Of a stretch of 64,000 nt of DNA, positions 17,665-27,400 are shown piece after piece. The stretch covers positions 1 through 64,000 of the forward strand of contig NZ_JAATOM010000010.1 of NCBI RefSeq assembly GCF_019207085.1. The letters are read 5' to 3'. The number at the start of each line of letters is the position of its first letter. The stretch's first letter is position 1. Made by a program: the position numbers and the translations under genes. This DNA comes from Variovorax sp. dw_308 (GTDB lineage: Bacteria; Pseudomonadota; Gammaproteobacteria; Burkholderiales; Burkholderiaceae_C). The notes beneath the pieces are model-generated. The model was given only the letters and a program-made list of their open reading frames with translations, made no database searches and was not told where the DNA came from.

Positions 17665-19140
17665 CTACTGCTCCTCGCCCCAGGCAAACCCGTCCCGCGC
17701 AATCATCGCGCTCGACGCACTCGGACCCCAGGTGCCCGCTGCGTAAGGCCGCGGCCCGCCGTCGATGCCCCAGCTGTCGATCAGGGGCTCGACCCAGTGC
17801 CAGGCGGCTTCCTGCTCGTCGCTGCGCACGAACAGGTTGAGGCGGCCGTCGATCACGTCGAGCAGCAGGCGCTCGTAGGCGCCCACGCGCTCGGTGCCGA
17901 AGCGCTTGTCGAAGTCGAGGTCGAGTTGCACCGGTGCCAGCGGCAGCATGCCGCCGCGCACGCCGGCCTTGGTGTTCACGCGCTGGTCCTGCGCTTGCGC
18001 CAACAGGTGAAGTTCCAGCCCATCCTTCGGCTGCAGGTTGATCACCAGCTTGTTCGCGATGCCGGCCGGCGTGCGGAAGATCGCATGCGGCGCGGGGCGG
18101 AAATTGATCTCGATGCGCGCGTCGCGTGAGGCGAGGCGCTTGCCGGTGCGGATGTAGATGGGCACGCCGGCCCAGCGCCAGTTCTCGATCTCGGTGCGCA
18201 GCGCCACGAAGGTCTCGGTGCGGCTCTCGGGGTCGACGCCTGGCTCTTCCTTGTAGCCCTGCACGCGCTCGCCATACGCGGTGCCTGCGGTGTATTGGCC
18301 ACGGACGGCATGCAGGCCCAGCGAATCGGGCGTCCAGCGTTTCAGCGAGCGCAGCACCTTCAGCTTCTCGTCGCGGATGGCATCGGCATGCGCGTTGATC
18401 GGCGGCTCCATGCCGATGGCGCAGACCAGTTGCAGCGCATGGTTCTGCACCATGTCGCGCAAGGCACCGGTCTGGTCGTAGAAGGCGCCACGCTTTTCGA
18501 CGCCGAGGTCTTCGGCGATGGTGATCTGGATGTTGGCGATATGTTCGCGGCGCCACATCGGTTCGAACAGCGCATTGCCGAAGCGCAGCGCGAACAGGTT
18601 CTGCACCGAGGGCTTGCCGAGGTAATGGTCGATGCGGAAGACCTGGTTCTCCTTCAGCACCTTGCCGACCGCTTCGTTGATGGCGCGGTTGGAGGCGAGG
18701 TCGTGGCCGAGCGGTTTCTCGAGCACCACGCGCGTCTTCGGCCCGTTGAGGCCGGCCACCGCGATCTGCTCGACGGTCTGCGTGAAAAGTGCCGGTGCCG
18801 TTGCGACATACATGATGACGTTGTCGGCATTGCGCGTGTTGAGCATGTCGGCCAGGCGGGCATAGTCGGCCGGCTTGGACAGGTCGAGCCGCAGGTAGTA
18901 GAGCATCGAGGCGAAGGCCTTGAACTCATCTTCGGTGGGGCGCTTGGCGCCTTCGACCGCCTTGAAGCGCGACTGGATCAGTTCGCGGTATTGGTCGTCC
19001 GAGAGGTCGTCGCGCGCGACGCCGATGATGCGGCCATTGGCGGGGAGGCTGCCGTGGCGGAAGGCCTGGAACAACGCCGGCATCAGCTTGCGCCATGCCA
19101 GGTCACCGGTGCCGCCGAACAGAACGAGATCGAAACTCAT
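17665..19140 (-). CDS. zwf: Glucose-6-phosphate 1-dehydrogenase
   Basis: 491 residues. It oxidises glucose 6-phosphate to 6-phosphogluconolactone with NADP+, opening the pentose phosphate and Entner-Doudoroff routes. The Rossmann motif is FGGTGDLAWRKLMPAL. The active-site signature is RIDHYLGKPSVQNLFALRF. ATG at 19140 was chosen because the protein family starts just there (MSFDLVLFGG). It is monocistronic on the minus strand, with a palindrome in its leader. Confidence 0.96.
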   Translation of the reverse strand: MSFDLVLFGGTGDLAWRKLMPALFQAFRHGSLPANGRIIGVARDDLSDDQYRELIQSRFKAVEGAKRPTEDEFKAFASMLYYLRLDLSKPADYARLADMLNTRNADNVIMYVATAPALFTQTVEQIAVAGLNGPKTRVVLEKPLGHDLASNRAINEAVGKVLKENQVFRIDHYLGKPSVQNLFALRFGNALFEPMWRREHIANIQITIAEDLGVEKRGAFYDQTGALRDMVQNHALQLVCAIGMEPPINAHADAIRDEKLKVLRSLKRWTPDSLGLHAVRGQYTAGTAYGERVQGYKEEPGVDPESRTETFVALRTEIENWRWAGVPIYIRTGKRLASRDARIEINFRPAPHAIFRTPAGIANKLVINLQPKDGLELHLLAQAQDQRVNTKAGVRGGMLPLAPVQLDLDFDKRFGTERVGAYERLLLDVIDGRLNLFVRSDEQEAAWHWVEPLIDSWGIDGGPRPYAAGTWGPSASSAMIARDGFAWGEEQ

Positions 19141-19177
19141 GTGGTTTTCCGTGAGGTGGGGAAGCCGACTTCCGAGC

Positions 19178-19205
19178 AAGTCGAGATGGCAAGCCACATC
19201 GACTT
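19178..19205. promoter_or_regulatory. Palindrome in the zwf leader
   Basis: AAGTCGAGATGGC (19178-19190) is complementary to GCCACATCGACTT (19193-19205) except at two positions, with a two-base centre. It lies 38-65 bases before the zwf start codon, in the gap shared with the divergent importer. It could be an operator for a dimeric regulator or an mRNA hairpin. It does not match the HexR consensus known to me. Confidence 0.45.
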
Positions 19206-19311
19206 GAGAGCCCGACTTTAATGGTAGTTGTACGGATGACCGATACGTTCACGCGCCACTAAGCTGGTTTGTCGCCAAGGGAGGCCCTTCTCTTTTAATG
19301 TTATTCATCAT

Positions 19312-20322
19312 ATGAAAAAGATCCTCTTCTCGGCCTTGATTCTGGGCATGTCGTCGATGGCTTCGGCGCAGCAGGTCAACGTGATCTGCTCGGTGCAGGC
19401 CGACTGGTGCAACATGATCGCGACCGTCTATGCGCGCACCACGGGCGTCAAGATCAACCTGGCGCTCAAGGGCTCGGGCGAGGCGCTGGCGCAGCTCATG
19501 GCCGAGAAGGAGAACCCGAAGACCGACGTGTGGTTCGGCGGCACGGGCGACCCGCACCTGCAGGCGGCTGAACTGGGCCTGACGCTGGAATACAAGTCGC
19601 CCTCGCTGACGCAGCTCTATCCCTGGGCACAGGAGCAGGCGCAGCAGTCGGGCTACAAGACCGTGGGCATCTATTCGGGGCCGCTGGGCTTCGGCTACAA
19701 CACGGAGCTGCTGAAGAAAAAGAAGCTCGACATTCCAAAGAGCTGGGCCGACCTGCTGAAGCCCGAATACAAGGGCGACATCCAGGTGGCCAACCCCGCA
19801 TCGAGCGGCACGGCCTACACGATGATCGCCACGCTGGTGCAACTGATGGGCGAGGAGAAGGCCTTCGACTATCTCAAGGGGCTGCACAGGAACGTGGGCC
19901 AGTACACGCGCACGGGCGTCGGGCCGATCAAGGCGGTGGCGCGCGGCGAGACGGCGGTGTCGATCAGCTTCGTGCACGATGCGCCGCAGGAAAGGATGGC
20001 GGGCTTCCCGGTCGAGACGGTGACGCCGTCGGAGGGCACCGGAGCGGAGATCGGCTCGATGAGCATCGTCAAGGGGGCGCGCAACCTGGCCGAGGCGAAG
20101 AAGTTCTATGAATGGGCATTGACGCCGCAGGCACAGACCTTCGGCGCGAATGCCAAGCAGTACCAGTTGCCGTCGAACAAAGCCACGCCGGTGGACGCCA
20201 ACGTACCGGACTTCAAGAAGATCAAGATGATCAACTACGACTATGCGAAGTACGGAAAGAGCGATGAGCGTCGGCGGCTGATCGGGCGGTGGGAGAAGGA
20301 AGTCAACTCGTTGCCGAGGTGA
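19312..20322 (+). CDS. ABC transporter substrate-binding protein, iron/phosphonate (AfuA/FbpA-like) type
   Basis: 336 residues. Signal peptide MKKILFSALILGMSSMASA is followed by QQVNVICSVQADWC. The SBP_bac_6-like pattern is seen in KINLALKGSGEALAQLMAEK, DVWFGGTGDPHLQAAE and PLGFGYNTELLKKK. It is the periplasmic receptor of the importer encoded with the next two genes. Family members bind ferric iron, sugar phosphates, putrescine or 2-aminoethylphosphonate; I cannot choose. The start follows an AT-rich leader with GGGAGG upstream at 19280-19285. Confidence 0.86.
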   Translation: MKKILFSALILGMSSMASAQQVNVICSVQADWCNMIATVYARTTGVKINLALKGSGEALAQLMAEKENPKTDVWFGGTGDPHLQAAELGLTLEYKSPSLTQLYPWAQEQAQQSGYKTVGIYSGPLGFGYNTELLKKKKLDIPKSWADLLKPEYKGDIQVANPASSGTAYTMIATLVQLMGEEKAFDYLKGLHRNVGQYTRTGVGPIKAVARGETAVSISFVHDAPQERMAGFPVETVTPSEGTGAEIGSMSIVKGARNLAEAKKFYEWALTPQAQTFGANAKQYQLPSNKATPVDANVPDFKKIKMINYDYAKYGKSDERRRLIGRWEKEVNSLPR

Positions 20323-22520
20323 CACGCAAGCCCAACGCCGCCATCGCCTCCTGCGTGGCGGCCGGCCTCGTCGGCTATCTGCTGCTGCCCTGGTACGCGA
20401 TCCAGGACACCAGTTGGTATGAGGCCTGGCCGCGCATCTTCAGCGAGGGCGATGCGGCCAATGGCGTGTTGCAGGCGTTGCTGCAGGGGCGCGGCTGGTT
20501 GCTGGTGGGCGTGCTCGGGCTGGCGCTTTGCGGTGTCGGCGCAATGTCGGCGCCGGGGCGCGCGCAAGGGCGGTGGTTGCTGGCGGGCGGGCTGATCGGA
20601 GCGGTCGGGCTGGCGGTGTCGGGCTTCACCATCGGCGCGCGTGGATGGAGCGTCACCGCGCTCAACAGCGCGTTCGGCGAATTGTCGGTCAACCAGTTCG
20701 GCATCGGGGCCGGTGGCTTCATCGCGCTGGCGGCGCTGGTGCTGCTCTTCGCCTTCGGGCTCGCGCGGCTGGGCTTCTTCAGGGGTGACCTGTTCGTCGC
20801 GGGCGCGGTGATCGGCTGCGGCGTGACGATGGCGCTGTTCATCGCGTACCCGGTGAGCAAGGCGCTGGCAGGCGCGTTCTTCGACGAGGACGGCAAGTGG
20901 TCGCTTGCCGCGTTCGCAGCGCGTGTCTTCACCGAGCGGATCTGGGGCCTGGGTTGCGTGGCGGGCGGCGTGCGCTGCGGTGTCGCGTGGAACACGCTGG
21001 TGCTGGCCTTGCTCACCGCCACCGGCACCACCTTGCTGGGCACGCTGATGGCGCTGATGGCGGAGCGCGGCGGCAAGCGATGGCAGGCGCCGCTGCGCGT
21101 GCTGGCGTTGCTGCCGATCATCACGCCGCCCTTCGTCGTCGGGCTGGGGCTGATCCTGTTGTTCGGCCGCGCGGGCGTGGTCAACCAGGTGCTCGAAACC
21201 TACTTCGGCATCGAGCCCACGCGCTGGTTCTACGGCATGCTTGGCGTGCTGGTGGCGCAGTTGTTCGCCTTCACGCCGATCGCTTTCATGATCATGCGCG
21301 GCGTGGTCCAAGGCATCGCGCCGAGCATGGAAGAGGCGGCGCAGATGCTACACGCGGACCGGCGCCAGACCTTCTTCACGATCACGCTGCCGTTGATGAA
21401 GCCGGGGCTGGCGAATGCCTTCCTGGTCGGGTTCATCGAGAGCATCGCGGACTTCGGCAACCCGGTGGTGGTGGGCGGCCAGTTCTCGGTGCTGTCGACG
21501 GACATCTTCTTTGCCATCGTCGGCGCGCAATACGACCAGGGGCGCGCCGCATCGCTCGCGTGGGTGCTGACGATCTTCGCGCTCGGCGTGTTCGCATTGC
21601 AGCGCGGCGTGCTGGGCAAGAAGAACTACACGACGGTCAGCGGCAAGGGCGATGCGGGCATCGCGATGGCGTTGCCGGACGGCGTGCGCCGCACGGTCTA
21701 CGCGATCGCGTTCCCGTGGATCGTGTTCACTCTGGTGGTGTATCTCTTCGCCTTCGCCGGCGGCTTCGTGCAGACCTGGGGGCGCGACTACAGCCTGACC
21801 CTCGCGCACTTCAAGACCGCGTTCGCATTGGAGTGGGGCCAGTTCGGGCTGGTGTGGGCGGGCACGGCGTGGAACTCGCTGCTGACCACCTTGAAGCTGG
21901 CGGGCATCTCAGCGCCCGTGACGGCCGCGCTGGGCCTGCTGATCGCGTGGCTGCTGGCGCGCAACGAGTTCAGGGGGCAGGGCGTGTTCGAGTTCGGCGC
22001 GCTGCTGGCCTTTGCGATTCCGGGCACGGTGCTGGGCGTGAGCTACATCCTGGCCTTCAACGTGCCGCCGTTCGAGCTGACGGGCACCGGGCTGATCATC
22101 GTGCTGTGCTTCATGTTTCGTAACTTGCCGGTGGGCGTGCGGGCCGGCACGGCGGCGTTCAAGCAACTCGATCGCTCGCTCGACGAGGCCTCGCTGATGC
22201 TGCGGGCCTCGACCTCGCAGACGCTGTTCCGCGTCGTGCTGCCGCTGCTGAAGCCGGCGCTGGTGGCTGCGCTGGTCTACAGCTTCGTGCGCGCGATGAC
22301 CACCGTGAGCGCAGTGATCTTCCTGGTGACGGCCGAGAACGAACTGGCCACCACCTACATCATCGGCCGCGTCGGCAATGGCGACTATGGCGTGGCGCTG
22401 GCCTACTGCACGGTCTTGATCGTGCTGATGTCGGCGGCGATCGCGTTGATCCAGTGGCTGGTCGGTGAGCGCAAGCTGGGGCGGCGCAGGGCTGTGGTTG
22501 CGCCTGTGGTGGCGCAGTAG
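20319..22520 (+). CDS. Fused double-permease of AfuB/FbpB type
   Basis: 733 residues from a GTG at 20319 that overlaps the receptor stop (GTGA); an upstream GTG at 20289 is also in frame. Two complete permease halves are fused. The first EAA loop, near residue 338, reads EEAAQMLHADRRQTFFTITL. The second, near 623, reads DEASLMLRASTSQTLFRVVL. About 230 extra N-terminal residues contribute four or five further membrane segments. That makes it closer in size to AfuB (about 690) than to FbpB (about 500). It forms the inner-membrane channel for the receptor at 19312. Confidence 0.86.
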   Translation: MTRKPNAAIASCVAAGLVGYLLLPWYAIQDTSWYEAWPRIFSEGDAANGVLQALLQGRGWLLVGVLGLALCGVGAMSAPGRAQGRWLLAGGLIGAVGLAVSGFTIGARGWSVTALNSAFGELSVNQFGIGAGGFIALAALVLLFAFGLARLGFFRGDLFVAGAVIGCGVTMALFIAYPVSKALAGAFFDEDGKWSLAAFAARVFTERIWGLGCVAGGVRCGVAWNTLVLALLTATGTTLLGTLMALMAERGGKRWQAPLRVLALLPIITPPFVVGLGLILLFGRAGVVNQVLETYFGIEPTRWFYGMLGVLVAQLFAFTPIAFMIMRGVVQGIAPSMEEAAQMLHADRRQTFFTITLPLMKPGLANAFLVGFIESIADFGNPVVVGGQFSVLSTDIFFAIVGAQYDQGRAASLAWVLTIFALGVFALQRGVLGKKNYTTVSGKGDAGIAMALPDGVRRTVYAIAFPWIVFTLVVYLFAFAGGFVQTWGRDYSLTLAHFKTAFALEWGQFGLVWAGTAWNSLLTTLKLAGISAPVTAALGLLIAWLLARNEFRGQGVFEFGALLAFAIPGTVLGVSYILAFNVPPFELTGTGLIIVLCFMFRNLPVGVRAGTAAFKQLDRSLDEASLMLRASTSQTLFRVVLPLLKPALVAALVYSFVRAMTTVSAVIFLVTAENELATTYIIGRVGNGDYGVALAYCTVLIVLMSAAIALIQWLVGERKLGRRRAVVAPVVAQ

Positions 22521-22540
22521 GAATGCAATACGGGCAGGAG

Positions 22541-22650
22541 AACGCGGAAGTCGCAAAGGTTTCGCAGAAGTCGCAAAAGAACAGCCAAGTTTTTGAATTC
22601 CTTTTGCGACCTTTGCGAAACCTTTGGGACTTCCGCGTTCGGCTGTCCGA
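22541..22650. repeat. Long inverted repeat element, copy 2
   Basis: Left arm 22541-22579 and right arm 22601-22639 pair over 39 bases with three mismatches, around a 21-base centre. The right arm is followed by CGGCTGTCCGA as in copy 1. It fills the gap between the permease and ATPase genes of one operon, so it would be transcribed and could form an extremely stable hairpin that changes how much ATPase is made. Confidence 0.88.
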
Positions 22651-22674
22651 ATCCGATTTTGGAGTCTTGTCCTC

Positions 22675-23721
22675 ATGAGCAACGGCATCGAATTCCGCAA
22701 CGTGACCAAGCGCTATGGAACCGACCCGTCGGCGCCGCTGGCGGTGAAGGGCATCAGCTTCGAGGTGCCGGTCGGCACGCTGACCACCATCCTCGGGCCT
22801 TCGGGCTGCGGCAAGACGACCACGCTGCGCATGATCGCGGGGCTGGAGTCGCCGACCTCGGGCGCGATCCTCATGGGCGGGCGCGACGTCACCACGCTCG
22901 GGCCGGCCGAGCGCAATGTGAGCATGATGTTCCAGAGCTACGCGCTTTTCCCGCACATGAACGTGATCGAGAACGTGGGCTACGGGCTGAAGATGAGCGG
23001 CGTGAAGAAGGGCGAGATCGCGCGCCGCGCCCGCGAGACGCTCAAGGGCGTGGGCCTGGTGGACTTCGATGAGCGCCTGCCGAGCGAACTGTCGGGCGGC
23101 CAGCAGCAACGCGTGGCACTGGCGCGCGCCCTGGTGCTGGAGCCGGCGGTGCTGCTGTTCGACGAGCCGCTGTCGAACCTCGACGCGCGGCTGCGTCGCG
23201 AGATGCGGGAGGAGATCCGTGGCCTGCAGCAGCGGCTGAAACTCACGGTGGCTTACGTCACGCACGACCAGAGCGAAGCGCTCGCGGTCAGCGACCAGAT
23301 CATCGTGATGGACCACGGCGTCATCGCGCAGACCGGTACGCCGGAGCAGCTCTACAGCCGGCCGGAGAGCGAGTTCGTCGCGGGGTTCATGGGGGAGGCG
23401 TCGGTGTTTCCCGCGATGGCGCTGGCGGATGGGCGGGTGGCGCTTGGTCCGCTGTGGCTGACGCCACGGCATGTGGTGGCGCCGGGTGCGGTGAAGGTGG
23501 CGGTACGGCCGGAGGCGTGGGTGATCGGCGAGCCGGGCGGGCTGCCGGCTACCTTGCGCAAGGCAGCGTATCTGGGTGGGTACTACGAGTATGGGTTCGA
23601 CACGGCGCTGGGGCCGGTGTTCGTGGTGTCGACTGAGCTGGGGCGGAGGCTGGTTGAGGGGGCTGAGACGACGCTGACGCTGGGAGCGCATGGGGTGTCG
23701 GTAGTGCGTGCTCGGTCATAG
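22675..23721 (+). CDS. ABC transporter ATPase of AfuC/FbpC/PotA type
   Basis: 348 residues. Walker A is GPSGCGKTTTLR, the signature LSGGQQQRVALARAL, Walker B VLLFDEPLSNLD and the switch AYVTHDQSEAL. A C-terminal TOBE-like domain follows (VKVAVRPEAWVIGE; GYYEYGFDTALGPVFVVS). It energises the importer of the two preceding genes, separated from the permease by repeat copy 2. GGAG at 22661-22664 supports ATG at 22675. Confidence 0.9.
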   Translation: MSNGIEFRNVTKRYGTDPSAPLAVKGISFEVPVGTLTTILGPSGCGKTTTLRMIAGLESPTSGAILMGGRDVTTLGPAERNVSMMFQSYALFPHMNVIENVGYGLKMSGVKKGEIARRARETLKGVGLVDFDERLPSELSGGQQQRVALARALVLEPAVLLFDEPLSNLDARLRREMREEIRGLQQRLKLTVAYVTHDQSEALAVSDQIIVMDHGVIAQTGTPEQLYSRPESEFVAGFMGEASVFPAMALADGRVALGPLWLTPRHVVAPGAVKVAVRPEAWVIGEPGGLPATLRKAAYLGGYYEYGFDTALGPVFVVSTELGRRLVEGAETTLTLGAHGVSVVRARS

Positions 23722-24474
23722 GCTGGTAGGACCCCGCCGCGGTCCAAGCCATCGGCAGGCTGCCGCAGAAAGCCCCAGAGGCGTGCGAAGCCAACCCGCT
23801 GATGGGCCCTTCGCGAGGCTGCAAGCACCCGCTGCATGACCGGCCCCCGCATCGGGCGGAAATTCGCATGTATTCCTTCGCAAGGTCGGTTCGATGGGAG
23901 CGCACCGTTGACTGGCGATCCGCGCGAACGACGCGGCATTCGGTCAAGGACGACCGGCAACTCCGGGCCCGAAGAGGTCCGTCGACATCGTCGACTCAAC
24001 GGTTGGTAGGTGCGTGATGGCGCCAATGATGAACAGGCTGGTCGATCCCGCGACCAGTGCCACCGTTTGAGGGCAATCGCGTCACGAAGAAGGCGTGCCT
24101 GCAATATGGCGGTCGTCGCGTCGCCGGCGCCCAGCAATGAAACGTGTGGCGCGAAGTCGCGACCGCTCTATGGATCATCGCTGCGAGCGCGGCGCGCGCA
24201 AGTGCGAAAACGAAGGTAGCCGGCAGGTCGCATGAACGCTGGTGCAAGCGTATGGCACAGGCTGATTCCTCGGGTGGATCACTGAAGGCAAGTGCATCGC
24301 GCCGCACGCAACTTGCAATGGACAAGAGCGAACCTCCCGTGCCAATATGCTTGGCCACACCTCCCTCCGAGAGCATCGCCTCCCGGTCCCGCCCCATCGA
24401 CGTGGGCCCCTGCCAAGGAGCAGCGGGCCACGTCGATGTTGCACACCTTCCTGCGCAACCAGAGGGGAATCGAG
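23722..24474. other. 753-base stretch without a convincing gene
   Basis: No frame on either strand carries a recognisable domain, and the longest ones (for example 23996-24397 minus) have the Arg/His/Pro-rich make-up of antisense shadows. One short minus-strand stretch around 23955-24070 translates to a hydrophobic segment (ALVAGSTSLFIIGAITH), but it is bounded by a stop and lacks a start signal; it may be gene debris. The region lies between an importer operon and the propeller/phosphoesterase gene and would have to hold that gene's promoter. I could not identify one. Confidence 0.4.
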
Positions 24475-27400
24475 ATGACGGAAAAGATCACGATCCGGGT
24501 CGGAGCCAATCCGAGTGCCCTGGCTTTCGACGGCGCCTGCGTCTGGGTGGCCAACTGGGGTAGCAACAACGTGATGCGGATACGGGCCGCCACGGCCGAG
24601 GTTATCGGCACCTATCCTGTCGTCGCACCGGCGGGGCTGGCCTTCGACGGTACCCACATCGTCGTTCTGTCGAACGGTGGCGCGGTCAAGTTGTCGATCG
24701 AGACCGGCGAGGTGGTCGGCAACTATGCCTTGGCCTCCGACGATCAACCGTCCACGATCACCGCCGACGGAACCAATGTTTGGACGGCGAACTACCGTCG
24801 CCACAGCGTGTCGAAGCTGCTCACGCACTCCGGCGAACTGGTCGGCACTTATCCCACCGGCGAGCGGCCCTCGGCTTTGGCGTTCGACGGGACGCACATC
24901 TGGGTCGCCAACCAATACGGCGAGAGCGTGACCAAGCTCATGGCGGCCACGGGTGCCGAGGTCGGCACCTATCGGGTCGCCGAGTCGTCGGGCGGTCTGG
25001 TCTGCGACGGTACCCACGTCTGGGTCTCGGGAACGGGCCGGGCCATCGTGACCAAGCTCGCTGTCGACACCGGCGCGGTCGTCTGGGAATGCCCTGCCGG
25101 CAATAGTCCGCAGGAAATCGCCTTTGACGGCGCCTGCATATGGGCCGCCGACCAGGCCCGAGGCGTCCTCACAAAGCTGGATGCCGCCTCCGGCGCGGTC
25201 GTGGAGACGATCGACGGCCTGCCCAGCCCCGCCGTCATGGTCTTCGACGGAACCTGCATGTGGGTCGCGAATTACGCCGACGAGCGCGTGACCCGCATCG
25301 TGGCCACCGGCGTCGCAGGCACATTGGGCCGGCCAATGCAGCAGATCGAACACGTCGTGCTGCTGATGATGGAGAACCGATCGTTCGACAGTCTGCTTGG
25401 CTGGCTCTACGAACAAGGCCACCCGGCCCGGCACGTGCCGCCGCTTCGGCAGGGACTGCGCGCCTACGAAGGCCTGCAAGGACTCGATCTGGGCGCATTC
25501 GAGAACGTCGATGCGACCGGGCGGATCAAGGTCAAGCCGACCCGTGGCGCGCAGGGGCTCAACGTCCCCAACATCGCTCCAGGCGAGAACTTCGCGCAGG
25601 TCGCCACGCAGTTGTACGAATGGCCGTTCGAGATGACCTTCGCGCCGCCCATCCAGATGACGCCCGGCGGCGTTCTGGCGGCAGGCGGATGGCGCACCCA
25701 CGACGCCGTGAAAGGCATGTCGTCCGCGCAAGTGCACGAGGCGCTGAGTGGCGCGATGGCCGGCAACAGCAGCCAGAGCCATGCCTACTTCTCGGCCTTC
25801 CCCGACAGCCGGCCCCTGAATGGTCCGCCGGCCAGCGACCTGGCCGGCAAACTGGCCATCGTCGTGTTCCTGCGAGACGCGAAGATCCGCGACGTGCCGT
25901 GGCTCAAGTCGCAAACCGACGACGATCACCGCAACACTGTGATCGCGTGGCTGGCGAATACCTTCTCCATTCCGGTGGGCGAGCTCCAGGCCAGCGCTAA
26001 CGAGGACCTCGTGCTCATGGCGTGGACGCGCTCGCGCAAGGCCAGCATGAAAGGCTATGTGCGCGACTACACGAACGTGCTGCGGCACCTTGCCTTTCCG
26101 GAAGAAGTTGTCGGGCGATACGCCTCACAGGTGATGCAGAGCTTCACGCCGGATCAGTTGCCTGTCATCAATGGATTGGCGGAGCACTACGCCGTCTCGG
26201 ACCTGTGGTTCTCGTCGGTGCCATCGCAGACGAACCCCAACCGCGCTTTTGCGATGTGCGGGACCTCGATGGGCCTGGTCAACAACGGCTTCCTGGAGAA
26301 GGATTCGCGCGCGGCCGCCATCGAGAGCGCCTTCGGATACCTCATCGGCGACGACCGCTTCGAGTCGAAGACGATCTTCAATGCGCTGGAGGAGGCCAAT
26401 TCGACGTGGAAGGTGTTCTACCAGAGCGGCTATCTGCCGAGCAACATCTACAACGCTATCCAGGTCGCCACGGGCGGCAGTGTCGCGGCGGGGATCGGGC
26501 TTGCGGCGCGGGCACCCCTGCTTGCGCTCGGGCAATTGATCGTCGGGGCCATCAGCGCGAACCACGCGCAATACCTCAAGGAGTTGAGCTCTCCGGACGT
26601 GGTGTCCGACTACACCCACCGCCTTTTCCCGGAGATGCTTCGCGTCGCAAATGCGGACACCCATTTCGCGAAACTCGACGACTTCCACACGCTGGCGCGC
26701 GCCGGAAAACTGCCGCACTTCTCCTATCTGCAACCCGAATGGACGATCGCCCACGCCGGCACCGGCGGTGGCTTCGGCTCGACGCTGGGCATCCAGAGCG
26801 TGCTCTTCCATCAGGGCCGGGACTACCACCCGCCCGGCAATCTCGATGCCGCGGAGAATCTGGTCAAGGACATCTACGCCAGCCTGATCGCGAACCGGGC
26901 GGCTTGGGAAAAGACCCTGTTTGTCATGACGTTCGACGAGCCCGTCGGCGCGTTCGACCACGTGCCGCCGCCCGCGGCGATACCGCCCTGGGGCGACGGG
27001 CCTTCGCCCGTCAAGCGGGAATCGAATTTCGACTTTCGCCGGTATGGCGGTCGCGTACCTGCCATCCTGGTGTCGCCATGGATAGAGAAGGGCACCGTGT
27101 TCAGATCGACAACAGATGTGCCCTACGATCACACGTCGCTCATCGCGACGATCCTCAAATGGCGCGGCCTGGAGAAGCACATCCCGGATTTCGGCAGCCG
27201 TACCGCGAAGGCACCCACGTTCGACGCCGTGCCTTGCTTGAAGACCGCACGGCGCGACGAGAAGGCGGTCCGCTTCCTGAAATCACACACGAACGGCGAA
27301 CCGCTCGCGTATCACGATCGCTTCTGGCTGAAGGATCACAAGGGCCGGTACGTCGCTGGATTTGCGGAACACTACGTCGTGCCGTTCTCGACAGTTTCCG

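Noticed and set aside
24175..26088. 637-codon minus-strand frame opposite the propeller
   Set aside because: The plus strand carries clear propeller repeats and catalytic motifs. The antisense repeats merely mirror them.
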